DNA of 64,000 nucleotides from an uncultured Kordiimonas sp. Lineage in GTDB: Bacteria > Pseudomonadota > Alphaproteobacteria > Sphingomonadales > Kordiimonadaceae. The position numbers and the translations under genes were made by a program. The notes under the pieces are model-generated. The model was not told the origin of the DNA, made no database searches, and worked only from the letters and a program-made list of their open reading frames with translations. This document shows, piece after piece, positions 8,810-17,162 of the stretch. Positions within the stretch are counted from its first letter, which is position 1; each line of letters begins with the position of its first letter. The stretch is taken from assembly GCA_947503625.1 (NCBI GenBank), contig CANNEK010000005.1, positions 42,677 to 106,676 on the forward strand, written 5' to 3'.

Positions 8810-8823
8810 TTGTGTTCACACAA
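8810..8823. promoter_or_regulatory. Short palindrome upstream of the TIR gene
   Basis: TTGTGTTCACACAA has perfect six-base arms around TC, 67 bases before the TIR start codon. It could be an operator for the TIR-to-cyclase operon. It only loosely resembles a Crp site (TGTGA-N6-TCACA), so no regulator is assigned. Confidence 0.4.
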
Positions 8824-8890
8824 ATGGCACTTGCCTGCAGCCTTTACTTGAGGAATGATGCCCATCGGTTGTACTTCAGGGGGAAGTAGC

Positions 8891-11044
8891 ATGACCGATG
8901 GCTTCAGATACAAGGCCTTCATAAGCTATAGCCACACGGACAAGGTGGCGGGGAACAAACTTCTAAAAGATCTGGAAAACTACCGGGTCCCCAAAAGACT
9001 TGTCGGCAAAACGGCACCAGCCGGCGGCACCATTCCGGGCCGGGTCGGGCAGGTGTTTCGTGACCGGGACGAATTGCCGGCAGCAGAAGACCTTACCGCA
9101 GAGGTCAAGAAGGCTCTCACCCAGTCGGAATTCATGATTGTGCTTTGTTCGCCTGCTGCAGCGGCCTCGCGCTGGGTGAACCGGGAAATCATCGAGTTTA
9201 AAAAACTCACCGGCGAGCGCCGCATCCTTTCGGTGATCCTTTCGGGGGAACCCTTTGCATCTGACCACGGCGCGGCTGACCGGGAGTGCTTTCCCCCGGC
9301 ACTGCGCTTCAGGCTCGGCGATAACGGCATGCTCACCACCACGCCCGCAGAACCCCTTGCCGCCGATTTCCGGGCCGCCGGAGACGGCCCGAGGCGCGGC
9401 AGGCTGAAGCTGGTCGCCGGGCTATTGGGCATTGGCCTCGACGCCCTGATCGAACGTGACCTGCAAAGAAAAATGCGCCGTGTGATGGTCGTCACGGCAG
9501 CGAGCGTTTTCGCCATGCTAGGCATGGGTTTCCTGACATACGAGGCCGTAACCGCCCGGCAGGATGCCGAGCATCATCGCGGTGAAGCAGAAGGACTGAT
9601 CGAGTTCATGTTGACCGACCTGAGAGATAAGCTGGAGCCTGTTGGCAGGCTGGATGTGCTCGACGCGGTCGGCGAACAAGCGGTTGCTTATTATGACCGG
9701 CAGGCGCTCGATGATATGCCTGACGACGCGCTTGGCCGCCGTGCCCGCGCTTTTCATCTGCTCGGTGAAATCGACGACAAACAAGGTGACCTTGAAGGCG
9801 CACATGAAAAATTCGAAGCCGCCTATTTGACGACGGCCACCCAACTGGCACAGGACCCAGACAACACAGATCGCATCTTCGACCACTCCCAAAGCGCTTT
9901 TTGGGTGGGTTTCCTTGAGTGGCAGCTCGGCAACTATAAACAGGCCGAATTCGCACTCAAGACATACAAAATGCTGTCTCAAGCACTGGTCACCAGAGAC
10001 CCACAAAACAAGAATTGGCGGTATGAACTGGCATATTCGAACAGCAATCTCGGAACGCTGTCATTAAGACAGTTTAGTCAACCAGAAAAAGCACTCCCAT
10101 TTTTCCAGGAATCGCTAACACTATTCAAAGCTCTAGCCAAACTGGCGCCTAGCGATGCTGATGCCATCATGGAAGTGACTGATGCCTACGCCTGGGTCGC
10201 AGATTCATACAGAATGCTGGGGGAGTTATTGGAAGCTCGAGCACACAGGCAAAAAGAACTCGAACTCTATACATCGCTAGTAGAAACCCATCCACACAAT
10301 ATGAAAGCACTTGTGGGGCAAGCCAATACACGGGTTGCTCTATCAATGATTGACTTCGATCTCGGTAGAATTGCTCCAGCCTTGTCAGAGATGAAATCGG
10401 CTTCAAAAGCTCTGGAAGACTTTGTTTCTAGAGACCCCGAAAATACTGAATGGAGAAAATTTTCTGCAATGAGTCATCTGCATTTAGCGGAGGCGCTAAC
10501 TGCATTGGGTGAGCATGAACAAGCTAGAAGAGCTATTTTGCAGGTTCATAACATGGAGAAGAAGTTTACTGCCGAAAGCAGAGTAAAAAGCGAAATTAAA
10601 TACAAGGTAATCGCGCTCCGCCGCCTAATTCAAGCCAAACTGGAATACTATCGTGGCAATTATCACGTAGCCGCCAAGGCCGTGGAAGAGCTGATTCCAG
10701 ATTTGAGGCATGATCTCGACGTACTTTTAGAGACAAACGGAGGTATTGAGGTTCTCATCGCCACCATGGACCTACAGTCCCGCCTCCATATTGATAGGAG
10801 ACAGTATTCTAATGCCCGATCAGTTTTACTGGAGATAAAGCAACTGCTTACAGACCCGGCAAGAAGTTTTTCTCTTAGAAACCAACTCGCACTAGCAAAA
10901 GCGCTGACCTCACTGAATGAAGCCACTAAAGCAAATTCGATCATAAATGGACTGCAACTCAAGAGTTACAGACATCCTGACTTTGAACAATTTGAGACTG
11001 CCAGTTTGCCTGCAGCCCCGGCTCCTGTTGCGCAGCAAAATTGA
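8891..11044 (+). CDS. TIR domain - transmembrane - TPR protein
   Basis: A 717-residue protein. Residues about 7-150 are a TIR domain: KAFISYSHTDK (box 1), VFRDRDELPAAEDL, and IVLCSPAAAASRWVNREI, which keeps the SxW..E arrangement with the Glu (about residue 99) that is catalytic in TIR NAD-hydrolases. A single membrane helix (MVVTAASVFAMLGMGFL) lies at about 197-219. The remainder is helical with TPR-like spacing, for example ALGRRARAFHLLGEIDDKQG and FVSRDPENTEWRKFSAMSH, probably across the membrane from the TIR. The start at 8891 follows GGGGGAAG; an ATG at 8855 is less likely. Composition shifts inside the gene: GC-rich through the TIR, AT-rich from about 10,000. It begins a plus-strand run of four genes with 12-, 75- and 18-base gaps. 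Confidence 0.9.
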   Translation: MTDGFRYKAFISYSHTDKVAGNKLLKDLENYRVPKRLVGKTAPAGGTIPGRVGQVFRDRDELPAAEDLTAEVKKALTQSEFMIVLCSPAAAASRWVNREIIEFKKLTGERRILSVILSGEPFASDHGAADRECFPPALRFRLGDNGMLTTTPAEPLAADFRAAGDGPRRGRLKLVAGLLGIGLDALIERDLQRKMRRVMVVTAASVFAMLGMGFLTYEAVTARQDAEHHRGEAEGLIEFMLTDLRDKLEPVGRLDVLDAVGEQAVAYYDRQALDDMPDDALGRRARAFHLLGEIDDKQGDLEGAHEKFEAAYLTTATQLAQDPDNTDRIFDHSQSAFWVGFLEWQLGNYKQAEFALKTYKMLSQALVTRDPQNKNWRYELAYSNSNLGTLSLRQFSQPEKALPFFQESLTLFKALAKLAPSDADAIMEVTDAYAWVADSYRMLGELLEARAHRQKELELYTSLVETHPHNMKALVGQANTRVALSMIDFDLGRIAPALSEMKSASKALEDFVSRDPENTEWRKFSAMSHLHLAEALTALGEHEQARRAILQVHNMEKKFTAESRVKSEIKYKVIALRRLIQAKLEYYRGNYHVAAKAVEELIPDLRHDLDVLLETNGGIEVLIATMDLQSRLHIDRRQYSNARSVLLEIKQLLTDPARSFSLRNQLALAKALTSLNEATKANSIINGLQLKSYRHPDFEQFETASLPAAPAPVAQQN

Positions 11045-11056
11045 GGAGAAAACACA

Positions 11057-11719
11057 ATGGTCGTGTATGATGAAATCTTAACGGTAAGAGTTCGATTAAG
11101 GAAAAAGTGGATTTGGAAACGAGGTATCAAATCCACTTTCATATTTGATGTAGACCCTCATACACCTATCCGTGGTGGCTTGGAAGACTACTTGAACTAC
11201 TTGCAAAATGACATCAGGCTATCGACTTCCAATGTCAATGATCTAGTAGACAAATACCGAAAAAGAGCCCGGAGACATTACGGGACTTTTCCTGTGTTTC
11301 TATTTAGGGAAATACTAAGAGCATTACAGTTGTTGATAAAATTCGGCCGCGGCCTGGTCCCGTTCTTACCTCCGATTAAAACGCCCTTCGATATATCTCT
11401 GAAATTGCCAGACGGCACAGCCCGCAAAACACCCTGCTATCTCTTATATATTTGTGAAACTTCAAACTGGAAATTTCGTGGTGATGACCTGACGGGTGAA
11501 GTCATGAGTTCTCCAGACCCGAACATCGGCAACCATCTCAGTTTCCCAAACGTTGGCAAACAAGCGAAAACCGAGTTCTTTGGAGTCGCAGTAGTGGACC
11601 CCGGTTTCCCACAGAATGGGGCCAACAAAGAGTTCAAGGTAAACATTAATATGTGGGTGGAACAAGATCCGAACCGCAATACACCGGTTATCATCGATCC
11701 GAAAATAAGGAACCCGTAG
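11057..11719 (+). CDS. Unrecognised protein, paralogue of the next gene (copy 1)
   Basis: A 220-residue protein of a family I do not recognise. It is clearly homologous to the gene at 11795. Shared blocks in order are TVRV-L at the start, F-VD--TP--GGL (about residues 29-42), PFDISL, PCYLLYICETSNWKFRG, FPN, FFGVAVVDPGFP, a GANK/NAANK block, and the terminal IDPKIRNP, identical in both. No signal peptide is seen. This copy has a hydrophobic and basic stretch (FLFREILRALQLLIKFGRGL) where copy 2 has a longer charged helix. GGAG lies seven bases before the ATG. It follows the TIR gene by 12 bases and precedes the cyclase gene, so a shared signalling role is likely but unproven. It is AT-rich compared with the flanking signalling domains. 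Confidence 0.88.
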   Translation: MVVYDEILTVRVRLRKKWIWKRGIKSTFIFDVDPHTPIRGGLEDYLNYLQNDIRLSTSNVNDLVDKYRKRARRHYGTFPVFLFREILRALQLLIKFGRGLVPFLPPIKTPFDISLKLPDGTARKTPCYLLYICETSNWKFRGDDLTGEVMSSPDPNIGNHLSFPNVGKQAKTEFFGVAVVDPGFPQNGANKEFKVNINMWVEQDPNRNTPVIIDPKIRNP

Positions 11720-11794
11720 GGTAACTAAAACGCCGAAAAACCAAGACGAAACGCCGACTAAAACCTACATAGCGACCGACAAGGGAGAGGCTAC

Positions 11795-12565
11795 ATGACT
11801 CTAAAAATCATCACGGTTAGAGTTAACCTTACAAAAAACCCCGGCGGAGGGGCCGGGAACAAATTCTATTTTTCCGTTGACTCCAAGACCCCACTCAAGG
11901 GCGGCCTAGGGCAGTATGAACAAATTATCTGGAATGACTTGACAAAAACCCACCAAGTTGAATCTGGTGCAGTCGAGGCCGCCATAAGAAAGTATAATAG
12001 TGATGCCGATGAATATCATGAGTCGTCAGACCGAGACAAAAACAATCAGGATTTCCTGGCAGAGATAACACAACATATCGAAGGCCTTCAAAACAAACTG
12101 CTTGAACGGGACTATGGGCTTGATTTCATGATTACTGGCGATGGCATTAACCGAAACCCTTCGCCTTTTGACGTGAGCTTGAGCTCCGACAACATCAACG
12201 CATACAGCGACCCATGCTATCTGTTTTACATCTGCGAGATTGATAACTGGTATTTTAGAGGCAATAGCTCAGTGAATGCCAAAAAAGACAAACTGATTAT
12301 TGAAGCAATCCCGCACGACAGCAATGCGCCTGATGCCCCGGAGCATTATTTCCCAAACCTTCCAAGAGTTGCAGACATGAAAGACAGGCTCAAATATTTT
12401 GGTGTCTTCGTCAAGAAACCCGGCTTCCCGGCTCATCCCAAATATCCGACTAATGCAGCGAACAAGAAAATGCACGGATTTGACTTCAACATTTACATGT
12501 CAGTGCAACAAGGCAATAACCATGATACATTAATTGTTATCGATCCTAAAATTCGCAACCCCTGA
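11795..12565 (+). CDS. Unrecognised protein, paralogue of the previous gene (copy 2)
   Basis: A 256-residue homologue of the 11057-11719 product, with the same conserved blocks: TVRVNL, FYFSVDSKTPLKGGL, SPFDVSLSS, PCYLFYICEIDNWYFRG, YFPNLP, KYFGVFVKKPGFP, NAANKK, FNIYMSVQQG and the terminal VIDPKIRNP. It is longer by a helical acidic insert around residues 45-110 (AIRKYNSDADEYHESSDRDK) and an extended loop before FPN. It is predicted to be cytosolic, with no membrane segment or signal. GGGAGAGG precedes the ATG. Eighteen bases separate it from the cyclase gene. Tandem retention of two diverged copies suggests a hetero-oligomer or two ligand specificities, which is inference. No catalytic motif is obvious; the near-invariant CYL-YICE--NW-FRG block is the best landmark. 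Confidence 0.88.
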   Translation: MTLKIITVRVNLTKNPGGGAGNKFYFSVDSKTPLKGGLGQYEQIIWNDLTKTHQVESGAVEAAIRKYNSDADEYHESSDRDKNNQDFLAEITQHIEGLQNKLLERDYGLDFMITGDGINRNPSPFDVSLSSDNINAYSDPCYLFYICEIDNWYFRGNSSVNAKKDKLIIEAIPHDSNAPDAPEHYFPNLPRVADMKDRLKYFGVFVKKPGFPAHPKYPTNAANKKMHGFDFNIYMSVQQGNNHDTLIVIDPKIRNP

Positions 12566-12583
12566 TTTGGAGGTCCGCGAAGT

Positions 12584-14257
12584 TTGTCTATTGTAAGCAA
12601 GATTGTTTCCCTTCTCCGCTCTGGTGCACTTGAACAGGCGGAGAAGGAATACCTGCGGCTTGGCCTTGATAAGGATCAGTCCAGCGAAGATGTGATAGCG
12701 CTGGGTGGTCGCATCCTGAAGGCAAAAGCCCTTGAGCACAAAGGCGCGGACCGCCAGAGACTCGCGCTTATGGCGGCCGAGAAGTACGCGGCAGCGCACA
12801 CGCGGTTCGGCGGCACCTTCAGCGGCATCAACACCGCCGCCCTGTATCTGGTCGGCAGTCAGCCTGACAAGGCTCAAGCTGCAGCTCGCGGTGTTCAAAA
12901 AAGCCTGAAAAGCAAATCGCCAAAACCCGGCGCAGACGCCTATTACCATATGGCAACGGCCGCGGAAGCGGCCTTCATCCTTGATGACAGAGCGCAGGCA
13001 AACACCATGCTGGCCGATGCCCTGCCGCTCGATCCGCACAATCATGAAGCTCACGCCAGCACACTGAAACAGCTTGAAATGCTGTCAGAAACCACAGGCG
13101 CACCGATAGACTGGCTAACCCCCTTCAGGCCGCCCAAATCACTGCATTTTGCCGGCCACTTGTTCGCGCTTGGCGATAGCGACCTGGCCCTTGAAGGGGC
13201 ATCCGTTTACGGGCTTGAGAAAGCGATTGACGATGAACTGAAAGCGGGCGGATACGGCGCAGCATACGGGGCGCTGGCAGCGGGGTCTGATATCCTGATT
13301 GCCGAACGGTTGCTCGCACACGGCATTGATCTTCATGTCGTGCAGCCATGCCCCGACCAGTTGTTTGAAGATATCTCCATCAAGCCGTTCGGGGATGAAT
13401 GGCAGGCCCGGTTCGAGGCTTGCCTCGCCAGTGCCGCCAGCGTGCGCACCATATCCCGGGACACCAGTGTATGTGATGACCTGACAACGGCATTTGCAAG
13501 TGAAACAGCAATGGGCCTTGCGGTCCTGCGCTCAGAAAACCTCGCCACAACGGCCGAACAGCTACTGATATGGGACGGTACGGAAGGAAGAGGTGTTTCA
13601 GGCACCGCGCGGGATGCCGTCCTGTGGCGTGCGTCTGGTCGGTACCAGCGAACCATACCCTATGCATTCAAACGCAACATAACCCGGACAGACCGCAACA
13701 GCCATAACCCCAGCAGAAGCCTGAAGGCCATGCTGTTCGCAGACGTTAAGGGCTTTGGCAAACTGAATGAAAAGCAAGTGCCCATTTTTGTTGAAAAGGT
13801 GCTGACACCGCTCGCCTCTCATTTTGGTGGGCCGACCGAAAAACCCGCGCATATGAACACCTGGGGGGATGGGCTTTTCCTCGTGTTCGACACCGTGACC
13901 GACGCCGCCAATGCCGCGGTAAAATTACAGGCAACGTTTCAGGAAATCGTTCCTGCAGCCATTGGCCTGCCTGAAGGTCTAGCCCTGCGGGTTGGCGGGC
14001 ATTATGGGCCGGTTCACTCTCTGACCGATCCGTTTATGAACAGAAACGGCGTTTTCGGTCGTGAAGTCACCACAGCTGCCCGCATCGAGCCTGTTACGGC
14101 GCCCGGTTCAATATTTGTCAGCGAGCCGTTTGCCTGCGCGCTTGCCCTGACAAACCCCGAGGGCCTGCACTGCGAACCGCTGCGTGAAGCTGTTCCGGAT
14201 AAAGACGGAAACCCGATGACTTTATTCAGTTTGCGAAAAACCAACAGGCTCAGTTAA
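12584..14257 (+). CDS. TPR / SLOG-like / class III nucleotide cyclase protein
   Basis: A 557-residue protein. Residues 1-180 are helical and TPR-like. Residues about 220-350 resemble a Rossmann SLOG-type ligand domain (GYGAAYGALAAGSDILIAER, then HVVQP). Residues 378-550 are a class III cyclase homology domain. Metal aspartates are present in FADVKGF (D387) and TWGDGLF (D429), and the Arg in TTAARIE (R500) is kept. The usual purine-selecting Lys of KxxGD is Asn (N425), and the Asn of VNxAAR is Thr (T496), so the substrate may differ from ATP or GTP, or activity may be weak. The start is TTG after GGAGG at 12570. It ends the operon begun by the TIR gene and overlaps the convergent Crp-like gene by eight bases. 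Confidence 0.87.
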   Translation: MSIVSKIVSLLRSGALEQAEKEYLRLGLDKDQSSEDVIALGGRILKAKALEHKGADRQRLALMAAEKYAAAHTRFGGTFSGINTAALYLVGSQPDKAQAAARGVQKSLKSKSPKPGADAYYHMATAAEAAFILDDRAQANTMLADALPLDPHNHEAHASTLKQLEMLSETTGAPIDWLTPFRPPKSLHFAGHLFALGDSDLALEGASVYGLEKAIDDELKAGGYGAAYGALAAGSDILIAERLLAHGIDLHVVQPCPDQLFEDISIKPFGDEWQARFEACLASAASVRTISRDTSVCDDLTTAFASETAMGLAVLRSENLATTAEQLLIWDGTEGRGVSGTARDAVLWRASGRYQRTIPYAFKRNITRTDRNSHNPSRSLKAMLFADVKGFGKLNEKQVPIFVEKVLTPLASHFGGPTEKPAHMNTWGDGLFLVFDTVTDAANAAVKLQATFQEIVPAAIGLPEGLALRVGGHYGPVHSLTDPFMNRNGVFGREVTTAARIEPVTAPGSIFVSEPFACALALTNPEGLHCEPLREAVPDKDGNPMTLFSLRKTNRLS

Positions 14258-14906
14258 GCCTGCTGACCAGAACGTGCGGCGCCGTGATCAAAAGACCGCT
14301 TCCCTGTTTTTCAACCGCCTTTTGGTCTTTCAATTCATTAACCGTGCGGGACACCGTTTCACGCGCAATCCCCAGTTTCCTGGCGATCGTGCTGATGGAT
14401 GGCAGGGCGTCGATCAGCAAAGTATCAGCGTCTGCAACAGGCCCGGCCATGCGCATGAGTTCCGCATAAACACGGCCTTTCGACGACAGCGTAGACTGTT
14501 CGAACATCCGGCGTGTGGTTTCCTGAATGCGGGACGCCAGCATACGGCTCACGCGCAGGCCGATGCTGCCGTGTTTTTCCATCAGTTTCAGGAAAACCTT
14601 CCCCGGGAACACAGCCGCAAGAACATCGGTTCGCGCGTATACATCGGCGGTTCGGATACCGTTGCCCAAAACAGCCATTTCGCCCACAAGATTCCCGGCA
14701 GAAAAGGTATCTATGAACACCTCAGCACCTGCAGCTGAATAGCGCAAGGCACGGGCCTCCCCTTCCAGGAGATAGAAGACAGTGTCCCCATTATCGCCTT
14801 CCGCCAGGATTATCGCCCCTTTCTGAAACCGGCGTGTGGTGCTCGCCTGCTGCAGCTCTACCAAAACAGTCGGATCATCCCCGAAAAAAACAGAAAAATC
14901 ATGCAT
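14250..14906 (-). CDS. Crp/Fnr-family regulator with cyclic-nucleotide-binding domain
   Basis: A 218-residue transcription factor. The cNMP-binding beta-roll covers residues about 15-125; its phosphate-binding cassette reads LVGEMAVLGNGIRTADV, keeping the Glu and Arg that in Crp contact the cyclic nucleotide, with Thr at the Ser position. A dimerisation helix follows, and a Crp-type winged HTH ends the protein (SISTIARKLGIARETVSRTV). There are no cysteines suggesting an Fnr iron-sulfur cluster. MHDFSVFFGDDP at 14906 is preferred over the upstream ATG at 14960, which would add an atypical leader. The gene is convergent with the cyclase gene and overlaps its last eight bases, so it may read out that enzyme's product; this is inference from adjacency. 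Confidence 0.9.
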   Translation of the reverse strand: MHDFSVFFGDDPTVLVELQQASTTRRFQKGAIILAEGDNGDTVFYLLEGEARALRYSAAGAEVFIDTFSAGNLVGEMAVLGNGIRTADVYARTDVLAAVFPGKVFLKLMEKHGSIGLRVSRMLASRIQETTRRMFEQSTLSSKGRVYAELMRMAGPVADADTLLIDALPSISTIARKLGIARETVSRTVNELKDQKAVEKQGSGLLITAPHVLVSRLN

Positions 14907-15080
14907 GGCCAAAATATCCAGTCGATGTTTTACCGCCAGTCCCAACGCCAACAGTAGCAATACGGCGCTTGTCAGCGGTGCTGAGCATTTACCTTACTTC
15001 AAACACTTAAAGAACGTGACCTCAGACCCTATATACCACAATCCAAAATCAAAATAATGACAAGACAGCGAGGAAAAATA

Positions 15081-15704
15081 ATGGAGATATCTGCCAAATT
15101 CTGGAACAAAAATGCCAAAAAATATGCGGCGAGCCCGGTTGCTGATGAAGCAGCATACCAGCAGAAACTTGAAACCACACGTGGCTACTTTACGCCCGAC
15201 ATGAAGCTGCTGGAACTGGGATGCGGCACCGGCACAACCGCTGTCACCCACGCGCCGCACGTTAGCAGCATTCGCGCAACCGATATATCCGAAGGCATGC
15301 TGGAAATAGCCCGGCAGCGCGCTGAGGAAGCGGGTGCAAGCAATATCGAATTCGAATGTGCCGCGTTCGATGACATGGACCTTGGTACCGAAACCCACGA
15401 TATGGTTCTGGCGCTCAGCCTGCTTCATTTGCTGCCCAATCGACAGGATGCAATCGAGAGAGTGTTCCGGTCATTGAAGCCCGGCGGGCTGTTTGTCACC
15501 AGTACAGTTTGCCTGCAGGATGGCTATGGTTTCCTGAAGTATATCATTCCGGCAATGCAGTTTTTCGGAATGGCACCCCATGTGGAATTCCTGTCCGCGG
15601 AAGAACTTGAAGCAGACTTCAGCGAAGTCGGTTTTGAGGTCGAGCACCGCTGGCGGCCCGGACCAAAAAAAGCCCTGTTCATGATCCTGAAAAAGCCGCT
15701 GTAG
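15081..15704 (+). CDS. Class I SAM-dependent methyltransferase
   Basis: A 207-residue methyltransferase of the Methyltransf_11/25 type. Motif I is LELGCGTGTTAV (about residues 43-54). The acidic residue ending strand 2 is in IRATDISEGMLEIA, motif II/III is in DMVLALSLLHLL, and a post-motif follows in LKPGGLFVTSTVC. The N-terminus FWNKNAKKYAASPV matches the family's usual W...A..Y opening. The acceptor substrate is unknown. GAGGA at 15070-15074 is correctly spaced for the ATG at 15081. It is divergent from the Crp-like gene, with about 175 bases between the starts. Confidence 0.9.
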   Translation: MEISAKFWNKNAKKYAASPVADEAAYQQKLETTRGYFTPDMKLLELGCGTGTTAVTHAPHVSSIRATDISEGMLEIARQRAEEAGASNIEFECAAFDDMDLGTETHDMVLALSLLHLLPNRQDAIERVFRSLKPGGLFVTSTVCLQDGYGFLKYIIPAMQFFGMAPHVEFLSAEELEADFSEVGFEVEHRWRPGPKKALFMILKKPL

Positions 15705-15850
15705 GTTAGGGACCGGTGCCGCTGGAGACAAGCCATCTCCGCAGCAAACCCCTAGTTAAGTAATCGGTTTACATAATTAATATGTGTTTATGATTCTGCA
15801 TATCGCTGTCGGCTGCTCTGCCTGACATTTTTCAACGCTTTATTCAGGCC

Positions 15851-15892
15851 TTACCGTTGGCAGAAAAGGTGGGGTTATTGTCCTAACGGTAA
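15851..15892. promoter_or_regulatory. Inverted repeat upstream of the GlxA-type regulator
   Basis: TTACCGTT at 15851-15858 and its exact complement AACGGTAA at 15885-15892 are separated by 26 bases, 61 bases before the regulator's start. The spacing would suit two half-sites of a looping or dimeric AraC-type regulator; no regulator is proven. Confidence 0.4.
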
Positions 15893-15952
15893 TCAGCATC
15901 ATACGTTAAAGTCTGACCATCAACACGACGACAAAACTGGATTCGACATACT

Positions 15953-17008
15953 ATGGTCACGACAGCGAAATTAGAAAAAGAGGCATACGCCCCAAAAGAA
16001 ACATTGCCCATGAATGTGGTAATGGTCACCTACCCAGACGCTCATATTCTGGACGTTGTAGGGCCACTTGAGGTGCTTGCCGGCGCAGGATTATTTTTGC
16101 CCGATGGTACCGTGCCCTACGCCACCAAACTGGTCGCGCATAAAAAAGGCGCAGTTGGAACAACCAGCGGTTTGACGCTACAGGCCAACCAGTCTTTCGC
16201 TGAAGCAAAGACTGATACGTCCGGGATTGACACGCTGATCATCTCTGGTGGACACGGCACCACGGATGCCCTTCGGGATGCTGAGCTGTTGGACTATGTA
16301 GCGTGGGCGGCAGGCCGTGCCAGGCGCGTGGTTTCCATCTGCACCGGTGCAATGATCCTTGCAGAGCTAGGTCTTTTGAAGGGACGCCGCGCGACCACTC
16401 ACTGGTGGTGGTGCCCAATTTTGGCACAAAGATACCCTGATGTACTACTGGAACCTGACGCCATCTTCCTGCGAGACGGCAACATTTGGACCTCCGCTGG
16501 TGTAACGGCAGGTATGGACCTCGCGCTGGCTTTGCTGGAAGAAGACTGGGGACATGATGTTGCCCTGCAGGTTGCCCGATACAATGTGATGTATATTATG
16601 CGCCCCGGCGGTCAGACACAGTTTAGCGCCAACCTTATTGCTCAGAAAGCGAACGACCGGGCCATTGGCGAAACTCTTACCTATATTCTTGAAAACACCG
16701 CAGAAGACCTGACGGTTACGATGCTTGCCTCCCGGGCATGCATGTCAGAGCGGTCATTCGCCAGAAAATTTAAAGACGAAACAGGTATGACACCGGCTCA
16801 CTATGTAGAAGCTGCCCGTTTGCAAGCGGCTCGCGTGAGGCTGGAACAATCGGAAATGTCTGTTGAACAGATCGCTCTTCTTGCCGGATTTAACAATTCG
16901 GAGCGCATGCGGCGGGTTTTTCAACGTCATCTCGGAGTGTCTGCCACGGATTATCGTGACAGATTCCGGATTGCTGGTTTTTTGAATGATAAGGAGACTT
17001 CATCATGA
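15953..17008 (+). CDS. GlxA-type transcriptional regulator (DJ-1/PfpI + AraC HTH)
   Basis: A 351-residue regulator with two parts. Residues about 20-200 form a DJ-1/PfpI-like amidotransferase fold; the nucleophile-elbow position is VVSICTGAMILAELG, with the Cys of the family. Residues about 240-340 form a double AraC helix-turn-helix (ASRACMSERSFARKF and EQIALLAGFNNSERMRRVF). Family members control amine, arginine or carnitine metabolism, among others; the target here is not evident. The next gene, an outer-membrane barrel 154 bases downstream on the same strand, could be a target. An inverted repeat lies 61 bases upstream. A later ATG at 16010 would remove a 19-residue polar leader. Confidence 0.93.
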   Translation: MVTTAKLEKEAYAPKETLPMNVVMVTYPDAHILDVVGPLEVLAGAGLFLPDGTVPYATKLVAHKKGAVGTTSGLTLQANQSFAEAKTDTSGIDTLIISGGHGTTDALRDAELLDYVAWAAGRARRVVSICTGAMILAELGLLKGRRATTHWWWCPILAQRYPDVLLEPDAIFLRDGNIWTSAGVTAGMDLALALLEEDWGHDVALQVARYNVMYIMRPGGQTQFSANLIAQKANDRAIGETLTYILENTAEDLTVTMLASRACMSERSFARKFKDETGMTPAHYVEAARLQAARVRLEQSEMSVEQIALLAGFNNSERMRRVFQRHLGVSATDYRDRFRIAGFLNDKETSS

Positions 17009-17162
17009 GATTATCCAGCACCTAACCTTCCGGTTAACTGCCACCGCTGCGGTAGAGCCGGAACTAAACCCCAAAAAGAAACGAGACACTGTGCCAAAGC
17101 AATTTGGTGCAACCGGGACACTTGTCCCAAATCACAAATATCGACACTTGGAAGGAAACAAC

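Noticed and set aside
8891..14906. A known Pycsar or CBASS system
   Set aside because: No CD-NTase is present, the TIR protein lacks a cyclic-nucleotide-binding domain and has a TPR sensor, and the cyclase protein is much larger than PycC. The parts are suggestive but the architecture does not match a described type.
16986..17162. Longer start for the outer-membrane barrel protein
   Set aside because: It would hide the signal peptide behind about 60 residues and overlap the regulator gene; the ATG at 17163 has GGAAGGAAAC ahead of it.
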